Assembly: GCA_013298415.1 (NCBI GenBank)
Contig: JAAFHN010000199.1
Location: 1 to 5,703, forward strand
Source: Comamonadaceae bacterium
GTDB lineage: Bacteria > Pseudomonadota > Gammaproteobacteria > Burkholderiales > Burkholderiaceae_C
DNA length: 5,703 nt
Direction of reading: 5' to 3'
The notes beneath the pieces were generated by a model, which worked only from the letters and a program-made list of their open reading frames with translations, ran no database searches and was not told the origin of the DNA. This document shows, one piece after another, positions 1 through 3,805 of the stretch. The position numbers and the translations under genes are program-made. Position 1 is the first letter of the stretch. The number at the start of each line of letters is the position of its first letter.

Positions 1-610
1 TGGCGACAGCGTGCAAGGGGATGTCGGGGCGGCTCCAGGCATCGGGCGCTGGGCTCAAATCGTCGGTGTTGGTTTCGCCCGGCACTTTGAACACGACGAG
101 CTTGATTTCTTTCGGTACCTCGGGGCGCGAGCTGAACCACTCTGCGCTGGCCCAGCTTTGCATCACGGCCTTGGCGTTGGCATTGCCGGCCTCGGCTTTT
201 TCCTTCACATCGTGAAACTGGTCGAACATCAGCAGGGTTTTCTTCAAGCCTTCTGCGGCGACAGGGCCGCAGGCTGCGTCGTCGAGCAGCTCGATCAGCG
301 GCGTGAGGTTGTAGCCGCCGAGCATCGTGCCCAGCAGTTGCGTGGCTTGTTCGCGGCTGATCAGGCCGCACACCTCTTTGCCGTGGGCAACTGCCGCCAA
401 ATAGCTGGCCTTTACCTTGGCTGCGTCGTCCACACCTGCGGGCACACGGTGGCTGATGAGACCCACCAAAAACGCTTCTTCACCTGCGGGCGGCGCCTTC
501 AGCAGATCAATGACCGCGCCAGTTTGCTTGGCGGAAAGCGGCAGCGGGGAAATGCCGAGGGCGGCGCGTTCAGCCACATGGGCGCGGTAGGTGGTGAGGA
601 ATTCAGACAT
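1..610 (-). CDS. acnB: Aconitate hydratase B, N-terminal part (runs off left edge)
   Basis: Bifunctional aconitase B interconverts citrate and isocitrate through cis-aconitate in the cytosolic TCA cycle; many members also handle 2-methylaconitate/2-methylisocitrate. The minus strand is open from ATG at 608-610 to the window edge, giving 203 residues that start MSEFLTTYRAHVAERAALGI. Residues 1 to about 160 match the helical HEAT-like N-terminal domain specific to AcnB; from about 168 the swivel domain begins, with the signature GETNTDDLSPAPDAWS at 178-193 followed by RPDIPLHA. The [4Fe-4S] cysteines and most catalytic residues lie beyond the window. A good ribosome binding site, AGGAG, ends 6 nt before the ATG (plus-strand ctcct at 617-621). 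The gene begins 48 bp after the toxin gene on the same strand, so it may be read from a promoter shared with or inside that module; I see no obvious promoter in the 48 bp. Identification is firm. Confidence 0.96.
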   Translation of the reverse strand, partial: MSEFLTTYRAHVAERAALGISPLPLSAKQTGAVIDLLKAPPAGEEAFLVGLISHRVPAGVDDAAKVKASYLAAVAHGKEVCGLISREQATQLLGTMLGGYNLTPLIELLDDAACGPVAAEGLKKTLLMFDQFHDVKEKAEAGNANAKAVMQSWASAEWFSSRPEVPKEIKLVVFKVPGETNTDDLSPAPDAWSRPDIPLHAVA

Positions 611-658
611 GGTGGGCTCCTAGGGGTAGGGGATCTGGGGTCAGGGAGGGACTAGAGG
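611..658. promoter_or_regulatory. G-run-rich / C-rich junction before acnB (possible G-quadruplex or rut-like leader)
   Basis: On the plus strand G-runs occur at 623-626, 629-632, 637-640, 644-646 and 648-650, separated by 1-4 nt, so the stretch satisfies the standard G-quadruplex motif; further runs lie at 614-616, 662-665 and 669-671. The transcript of the minus-strand genes would be C-rich and G-poor here, a composition typical of Rho loading sites. This is sequence-level evidence only. The acnB Shine-Dalgarno sequence lies in the same interval. Confidence 0.4.
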
Positions 659-1084
659 TTAGGGGTTCGGGCGGCTTCGCGACGCTGCGGTGAGGGGGTC
701 AAAAATCGGTAAACCCTTGAAGTATTGGCGATTGAAGCCAGCATCAAGGGTGATGAGGCCATTGCACTGCAAAAGTGCGTGGGCACCAATCAAAAAATCG
801 GGGACGGCGCGGCCACGCGGACCGCCGTTTTGGCGGTAGCGATGCATCATTTCGCCAGCACGTACGGCGGATTTTTCTTCCATCGCCAAGAATTGAACGC
901 CCATTTCGCGGGCAGCGGCCACCAGCTCGGTGCCCTGCCCGCGCGAGCTGAGCTCGGCGGCCACCACATCGCACATCACGACAGGGCCCACCGTGAGCGC
1001 GTCGCCCAGCGCGAGCATGCTCGCATCGGCTGTAGGGCCGTCAAAGAGCACGTCAAAGAGCACGTTGGTGTCAACAGCGATCAT
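659..1084 (-). CDS. vapC: PIN-domain toxin of a VapBC-type toxin-antitoxin pair
   Basis: A 141-residue protein, the usual size for a VapC toxin; PIN-domain toxins are Mg2+-dependent ribonucleases that cleave tRNA, rRNA or mRNA and are held inactive by the cognate antitoxin. It begins MIAVDTNVLFDVLF. The acidic residues expected of a PIN active site are visible: D5 in the DTN motif, E44 (AAELSSRG), D96 (VPDFLIGAHA) and D114 (ITLDAGFN), so the site appears complete. I place the start at ATG 1082-1084 rather than an in-frame ATG at 1112-1114, because MIAVDTN is the canonical PIN N-terminus and this start gives an ATGA overlap with the antitoxin stop, typical of translationally coupled TA pairs. 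The stop is TAA at 659-661. A perfect 12-bp tandem repeat at 1040-1063 encodes the doubled VLFD of residues 8-15. The RNA target cannot be inferred. The gene lies 48 bp upstream of acnB on the same strand. Confidence 0.88.
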   Translation of the reverse strand: MIAVDTNVLFDVLFDGPTADASMLALGDALTVGPVVMCDVVAAELSSRGQGTELVAAAREMGVQFLAMEEKSAVRAGEMMHRYRQNGGPRGRAVPDFLIGAHALLQCNGLITLDAGFNRQYFKGLPIFDPLTAASRSRPNP

Positions 1085-1428
1085 TTGCCTGCATCGGCTT
1101 GCGTGGCCAGCCATTGCGCGCGGCGCTTGGCGTGATCGGTGCGGATGTGTTCGGGGATGTCGATGTCGTCGCGCAGTTCGGAAAAAGCTTCAATCGGGTC
1201 ACCGGGTGCTCGGCCACGCACTTCACGCATCAAGGCATCAAGCTCGCCGGGGTCAGAAAGCGCAAACCGACCGCGAGCGCGTTGCAGGGCCTCGCTGATG
1301 TTTTTGCGAATCACAAGCTTGCCGCCTTCCACCCGCACATCCAGCTTCATGCCTGGCAAAAGCCCGAGCTCGTCGCGAGCGGCTTTGGGGATCACCACCT
1401 GCCCGCGTTCGGCGAGGATTGCTTCCAT
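1081..1428 (-). CDS. vapB: AbrB/MazE-fold antitoxin of the VapBC-type pair
   Basis: A 115-residue protein whose first 45 or so residues match the SpoVT-AbrB swapped-hairpin DNA-binding domain: AERGQVVIPKAARDELGLLPG followed by a short beta stretch ending VIRKN. Antitoxins of this kind bind the toxin with their C-terminal part and repress their own promoter through the AbrB domain, more tightly as a complex. The segment FALSDPGELDALMREVRGRA (about 75-94) resembles the usual toxin-binding tail. The protein then continues to residue 115 with a charged stretch (DIPEHIRTDHAKRRAQW), so it is longer than the 70-90 residues I expect for the family. ATG 1426-1428 is preceded by GAAAGG 8 nt upstream (plus-strand 1437-1442). 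Its TGA overlaps the toxin ATG by 4 nt. Assignment as antitoxin rests on the domain plus the adjacent PIN gene and is strong; the function of the extra tail is unknown. Confidence 0.87.
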   Translation of the reverse strand: MEAILAERGQVVIPKAARDELGLLPGMKLDVRVEGGKLVIRKNISEALQRARGRFALSDPGELDALMREVRGRAPGDPIEAFSELRDDIDIPEHIRTDHAKRRAQWLATQADAGK

Positions 1429-1453
1429 GGATGCGGCCTTTCAAACTCAAAAA

Positions 1454-1479
1454 GTATGAATGATTGGGTATGAATTGTA
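1454..1479 (-). promoter_or_regulatory. Putative vapBC promoter -10 with 8-bp direct repeats
   Basis: Reading the minus strand, TACAAT (plus-strand 1474-1479) is a good -10 candidate and would start transcription near 1467, about 39 nt before the vapB ATG. I find no convincing -35 at 15-19 bp. The sequence GTATGAAT occurs twice on the plus strand, at 1454-1461 and 1468-1475, 14 bp apart, overlapping the -10 and the start region. Paired short sites around the promoter are what an autoregulating AbrB-fold antitoxin would need, but binding is inference. Confidence 0.32.
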
Positions 1480-1488
1480 GCGGAAAGA

Positions 1489-1525
1489 CCGAATACCAGC
1501 TGTCGCTCGCGTCGGTATTATCGGT
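1489..1525. repeat. Imperfect inverted repeat upstream of vapB
   Basis: On the plus strand ccgaatacc (1489-1497) faces ggtattatcgg (1515-1525): the inner AATACC/GGTATT arms (1492-1497, 1515-1520) are perfect, and the outer CCG/CGG pairs match after two extra bases. The arms are separated by 17 nt. It lies just upstream of the putative vapB -10, so it could be an operator half-site pair; there is no T-run that would make it a terminator. No function is demonstrated by sequence. Confidence 0.3.
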
Positions 1526-1530
1526 TCGGA

Positions 1531-1575
1531 GCTACTTTTTTTATAGCATTGAACGATTTAAATGCTTGGACAAAG
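1531..1575 (+). repeat. Dispersed 45-bp repeat, copy A (intergenic)
   Basis: The element runs from GCTAC, through a T-rich loop, to TAGCATTGAAC, then GATTT and ends GGACAAAG. It matches copy B inside the lyase gene (3184-3228) at 20 of the first 24 positions and shares the GATTT and GGACAnAG blocks with copy C (2356-2400) at identical spacing. In all three copies GGACA begins 37 bp after the first G. The GCTA/TAGC arms make a weak hairpin. It resembles small intergenic elements I recall as common in Comamonadaceae; no database check was possible. Confidence 0.48.
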
Positions 1576-1609
1576 TGCTGCTTTATATTGAATTTTGTGC
1601 TGAACCAGC

Positions 1610-2293
1610 TCAGCGAGAAGCGGCTGAGGCCGCAGGTGCAGCCGAATTTGCAGCGCTTGATGATGCCGCGCTCAGAACGGGCGTGGCAATGGCAGCCGAT
1701 GCAGGCGCGGATGCTGCGCGCGACGCGGAACTTGCCGCCGCACTGGCCGCAGGGGCGGCCGCACCGAATAGTCCACCGCCAGGGGGCTGAGCCGCCATGG
1801 CATCGGCCGCTCGCTTTTGCTCGGGATGCATGCACTCATCGGCGACCCTTTGGCCGATTTTTTCATTCATCAGCATGCTTTTGTTGCCAAGTTGCAGCCA
1901 AACGCCGCCTTTTGCTTTGTCTTCCAAGCGGATCGTGCCTGTGCTGGTGACCTGCGGCTTCATGTCAAAGCTGGCTTTTCCCGCGCTGACTGTGAAGAAA
2001 CCGGGCTGCTTGGGATTCGCTTGCACGTTCACCACTCTGCCGAATTCGCAGCGAATTGCGCCGGTAAGCACTCGCTCAGCCACAAGGTCCGGCGCCGCGG
2101 TAGCTGCCACCGAAGCGGTTGGCGCGACTGCGGAGGCAGGCCTGCGCGGTGCGACTTGGGCCTGAATTTCTTTGCTGGTAAGAGCGGTGGGGTTCTTGGC
2201 GGGGGGTGCTGCCGGGCTTGGCTGGGCGCTCGCGACGCCAGCGGCCAAGGAGATGCCAGTGAGGAGCAAGCGGAACACGTAAGACCTTTTCAT
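1610..2293 (-). CDS. Exported alanine-rich protein of unknown function
   Basis: I do not recognise a named family. The 227-residue product starts MKRSYVFRLLLTGISLAAG, a positively charged N-terminus and hydrophobic core ending in ASA at 21-23, a clear signal peptide with likely cleavage before Q24; there is no lipobox cysteine, so it is probably periplasmic or secreted. After a Pro/Ala-rich linker (24-70) comes the only region with folded-domain composition, about 71-160 (ERVLTGAIRCEFGRVVNV... VWLQLGNKSMLMNEKIGQRVADECMHPEQ), with just two cysteines, C82 and C154, that could form a disulfide. Residues about 170-227 are almost entirely Ala/Ser/Pro with no aromatic residue after F176, a low-complexity tail. 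ATG 2291-2293 was chosen because it gives the signal peptide; the ribosome binding site is weak (GAGAAA). The gene stands apart from its neighbours (151 bp and 181 bp gaps) and is probably its own transcription unit. I infer export but no activity. Confidence 0.8.
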   Translation of the reverse strand: MKRSYVFRLLLTGISLAAGVASAQPSPAAPPAKNPTALTSKEIQAQVAPRRPASAVAPTASVAATAAPDLVAERVLTGAIRCEFGRVVNVQANPKQPGFFTVSAGKASFDMKPQVTSTGTIRLEDKAKGGVWLQLGNKSMLMNEKIGQRVADECMHPEQKRAADAMAAQPPGGGLFGAAAPAASAAASSASRAASAPASAAIATPVLSAASSSAANSAAPAASAASR

Positions 2294-2321
2294 GTTTTCT
2301 CAGTGAAATCGATGGAAGCCC

Positions 2322-2351
2322 AGCGTAGCGGGCTTTGGCGTGAAGCGTCAA
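2322..2351 (-). promoter_or_regulatory. Putative promoter of the exported-protein gene
   Basis: On the minus strand TTGACG (plus-strand 2346-2351) matches the -35 consensus at 5 of 6 positions, and TACGCT (2322-2327) is a poor -10 after an 18-bp spacer; transcription would begin about 22 nt before the ATG. The -10 lies in the loop of a 6-bp inverted repeat, AAGCCC (2316-2321) and GGGCTT (2330-2335), which could be an operator. The -35 lies inside the left copy of the 14-bp direct repeat noted at the end of the lyase gene. Confidence 0.28.
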
Positions 2352-2449
2352 ATTAGCTATCGACTATGTAGCGCCAAATGATTTGAATATATGGACATAG
2401 CCCACATTTTTCCTCAAATACGACTTTGAAGTCGCCGTGAGGCGTCAAA
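2339..2449 (+). repeat. 14-bp direct repeats flanking the lyase 3' intergenic region
   Basis: CGTGAAGCGTCAAA at 2339-2352 and CGTGAGGCGTCAAA at 2436-2449 agree at 13 of 14 positions, 97 bp apart. The right copy contains the lyase stop codon (2445-2447). The 83 bp between them hold repeat copy C and a 14-bp perfect palindrome, CGACTTTGAAGTCG by position 2421-2434. The arrangement looks like either a duplication of the lyase gene end or a target duplication around a small inserted element. Confidence 0.42.
2356..2400 (+). repeat. Dispersed 45-bp repeat, copy C (intergenic, diverged)
   Basis: This is the most diverged copy: GCTAT, a 7-nt loop, GTAGC, then GATTT at 2380-2384 and GGACATAG at 2393-2400. 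Against copy A I count 28 identical positions of 45 with no gaps, and the three anchor blocks keep exactly the same spacing. It lies downstream of the lyase stop codon. Because the sequence is AT-rich the similarity is suggestive rather than certain. Confidence 0.38.
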
Positions 2450-3443
2450 ACCAGGCGCGAGCCGCCCGCGGCAGCGTCAATCCAGCGGCATGTGCGCGCT
2501 GAAGCTGGCTCCAATAGAGCCGGTAGCTCGCACGATCATGCAACACGTCTGAGTAGCGGATCGGTGCCCAATCGGCGGCTTGCGCCGCCAGCAGCAGCTC
2601 CGTGGCTTTTGCGATTTGCGCGCTGTTCGGCGCAAATGCCTGCAAGATCGGTGCAATTTGGTTCGGATGGATGCTCCACATCCGGGTGTAGCCCATTTCA
2701 CGGGCCTGGGCTGCGGCGCGCTGCAAAGCGGCAGCGTCGTTGAACTCGGTGACCACGCAGTGACTGGGCACTTTGCCGTAAGCGTGGCAAGCCGCTGCAA
2801 TTTCCAGCTTCGCGCGCAGCACTTGCGGGTTGCTGAACTGGCCGGACGCGCTCATGGCCGCTTCATCGAGCGCGCCGCCATGGGCAGACACGAAATCCAT
2901 CAAGCCAAAACTCAAGGACTGCACGCGGTGGTGAGCAGCGATCTCAAACGCGTTGTGAACAGCCAGCGGCGACTCGATCAAGCAATGCACGGGAAGCTGG
3001 GCCGCGCCGAGTTGATCGAGCAGCGCGACCAGCCTGATCACATCAGCCACGCTCTCGGCTTTGGGCAGCATCACATGGGTGAGTCTTTCCGCATGGGGCA
3101 CAACAAGCAGCCGCACATCGCTTTCAAACGCCCGATGATCCACAGGATGGATGCGCACAGCACAGCGAGGCTGGCGCTCAAATGCTACGTTTTTAGTAGC
3201 ATCGAACACTGATTTCACCAGGACAGAGAGCTGATTTGCGTGAAATTCTTCGGCCCCAACCGGTGCGCCGTCTTCGCAATCCAACGTCACGTCAAACCCG
3301 CAGAAGCCGTGCGCCCTGATCCACTCGGCTTGCAATGCGAGCGCCTTCTCGATGCGCTTGGGCAGGCCGCAGTAGTGGTCTACAGCGGGCAAAAAAACGG
3401 CGCCCGCGTGGGCGCCGAGAAGGACTGAATTGGGGTGGAGCAT
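2445..3443 (-). CDS. HpcH/HpaI-family (CitE-like) CoA-ester lyase
   Basis: A 332-residue TIM-barrel enzyme of the HpcH/HpaI aldolase/citrate lyase family, which cleaves or condenses CoA esters such as malyl-, citramalyl- or citryl-CoA with Mg2+. Family motifs appear in order: DVTLDCEDGAPVG at 51-63, VRIHP with R97, MLPKAES at 125-131, CLIES with E157 and SFGLMDF with D183 (the expected metal-binding acids), and SIHPNQ at 257-262. No citrate lyase alpha or gamma subunit gene is in the window, so I prefer a stand-alone malyl/citramalyl-CoA-type lyase, substrate undecided. ATG 3441-3443 shares its A with the upstream stop (TGATG), and family homology starts near residue 18. A longer reading to 3539 would only overlap the neighbouring coding frame. 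Two oddities: codons 9-18 form a strong terminator-like hairpin plus T-run, and residues 70-84 are encoded by a copy of a dispersed repeat. The stop is TGA at 2445-2447. Confidence 0.88.
   Translation of the reverse strand: MLHPNSVLLGAHAGAVFLPAVDHYCGLPKRIEKALALQAEWIRAHGFCGFDVTLDCEDGAPVGAEEFHANQLSVLVKSVFDATKNVAFERQPRCAVRIHPVDHRAFESDVRLLVVPHAERLTHVMLPKAESVADVIRLVALLDQLGAAQLPVHCLIESPLAVHNAFEIAAHHRVQSLSFGLMDFVSAHGGALDEAAMSASGQFSNPQVLRAKLEIAAACHAYGKVPSHCVVTEFNDAAALQRAAAQAREMGYTRMWSIHPNQIAPILQAFAPNSAQIAKATELLLAAQAADWAPIRYSDVLHDRASYRLYWSQLQRAHAAGLTLPRAARAWF
3184..3228 (+). repeat. Dispersed 45-bp repeat, copy B (inside lyase coding sequence)
   Basis: This copy has the best stem: ATGCTAC (3182-3188) and GTAGCAT (3196-3202) are perfect 7-bp arms around GTTTTTA. 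It matches intergenic copy A at 20 of 24 positions over 3184-3207 and keeps GGACAGAG at the same 37-bp offset, with a compensating 3-nt shift of the GATTT block. Read on the minus strand it is in frame, coding roughly residues 72-87 of the lyase (LSVLVKSVFDATKNV), between the CEDGAP and VRIHP motifs. Confidence 0.45.
3391..3417 (-). terminator. Intrinsic terminator-like hairpin within lyase codons 9-18
   Basis: On the minus strand the sequence reads CGGCGCCC (3410-3417), a 4-nt loop ACGC (3406-3409), GGGCGCCG (3398-3405), then seven T (3391-3397). The 8-bp stem is perfect and all G:C. This is the canonical Rho-independent form for minus-strand transcription; the plus strand has no T-run after the hairpin. 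It starts 26 nt inside the lyase gene and just after the stop of the heptad-repeat gene, so it could end the mdh-side transcript or attenuate the lyase gene. Termination efficiency is not known. Confidence 0.62.
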
Positions 3444-3760
3444 CAGGGCACCAGAAAGGCCTTGGCAAACGCAACGCCCGCGGCCATGAGCGCCGCTCCA
3501 GCACCGAGCAGCGCACCCATTGCCAAAAACGGCGCCCACCAGGTGTCGCGGATGAGTTTTCCGCGCTCGGCTTCGAGCTTGTAGCGCTCCGCGTCGAGCT
3601 TGCGCCGCTCGGATTCCAGCTTTTCGGCTTCTGCATTGAGCTTTTCGCGTTCCGCCATCAACCGATGCTGCTCACGCGTCCACTTGCTCGTCTCCTCGTT
3701 GAGATTGCGAATCTCTGAAAGGATTTTTTCCAGATGAAGCGTTTGAGGAACAGCGGTCAT
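3443..3760 (-). CDS. Small heptad-repeat protein with C-terminal membrane anchor
   Basis: I do not recognise a named family. The 105-residue product has two parts. Residues 10-70 are highly charged and helical, with a hydrophobic residue at every seventh position: I13, L20, W27, L34, L41, L48, L55, L62 and L69. From about 40 the pattern becomes an almost exact KL-x-A-E-R-x heptad repeated four times, visible in the DNA as degenerate 21-bp repeats. Residues 74-100 (WWAPFLAMGALLGAGAALMAAG) form one membrane-spanning helix, so it is probably a tail-anchored inner-membrane protein with its coiled coil in the cytoplasm. ATG 3758-3760 was chosen as the only start preceding the helix; its Shine-Dalgarno is poor. 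It lies 45 bp after mdh and its TGA overlaps the lyase ATG by one base, suggesting coupling. The coding call is supported by this overlap and the clean heptad pattern; function is unknown. Confidence 0.76.
   Translation of the reverse strand: MTAVPQTLHLEKILSEIRNLNEETSKWTREQHRLMAEREKLNAEAEKLESERRKLDAERYKLEAERGKLIRDTWWAPFLAMGALLGAGAALMAAGVAFAKAFLVP
3553..3658 (-). repeat. Degenerate 21-bp tandem repeats encoding KLxAERx heptads
   Basis: About five successive 21-bp units recur with the plus-strand core gAGCTTgt/cgcCgctc, each encoding one Lys-Leu-x-Ala-Glu-Arg-x heptad of the membrane-anchored protein (residues about 35-69). Units differ mostly at third positions, so the repeat is old or under selection for protein periodicity. 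Copy number could vary between strains. Confidence 0.55.
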
Positions 3761-3793
3761 GGATTGGCAGAAATAGCTGTATGCATTAACAGT

Positions 3794-3802
3794 ATTCTAG
3801 CA
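3794..3802 (-). promoter_or_regulatory. Putative extended -10 promoter before the heptad-repeat gene
   Basis: On the minus strand TGCTAGAAT combines a TGn extension with TAGAAT (5 of 6 to the consensus). It begins just after the mdh stop codon and would start transcription about 27 nt before the ATG at 3760. No good -35 is visible 17 bp upstream, which is acceptable for extended -10 promoters. If real, the heptad-repeat gene and lyase can be expressed apart from mdh. Confidence 0.35.
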
Positions 3803-3805
3803 CTT

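Noticed and set aside
11..655. Long plus-strand open frame opposite acnB
   Set aside because: It is antisense to an unmistakable acnB reading frame with the GETNTDDLSPAPDAW signature; its own translation is rich in His, Gly and Arg with no family motifs.
659..1114. Longer toxin frame starting at 1114
   Set aside because: The extra 10 residues overlap the antitoxin end, and MIAVDTN at 1084 is the canonical PIN N-terminus with an ATGA overlap.
1531..1547. T-run at 1536-1542 as an intrinsic terminator
   Set aside because: The T-run is in the loop of a 4-bp GCTA/TAGC stem rather than after a GC-rich stem, on either strand.
1464..1790. Plus-strand Ala-rich frame opposite the exported-protein gene tail
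   Set aside because: It mirrors the GC-rich Ala/Ser codons on the other strand and has no start context or homology.
2421..2444. Terminator after the lyase gene
   Set aside because: The CGACTT/AAGTCG palindrome and the CGCC/GGCG hairpin have no following T-run on the minus strand.
2445..3539. Lyase start at 3539
   Set aside because: The extra 32 residues lie entirely over the heptad-repeat gene and are Cys/Gly/Arg-rich without family similarity; ATG 3443 gives the stop-start overlap.
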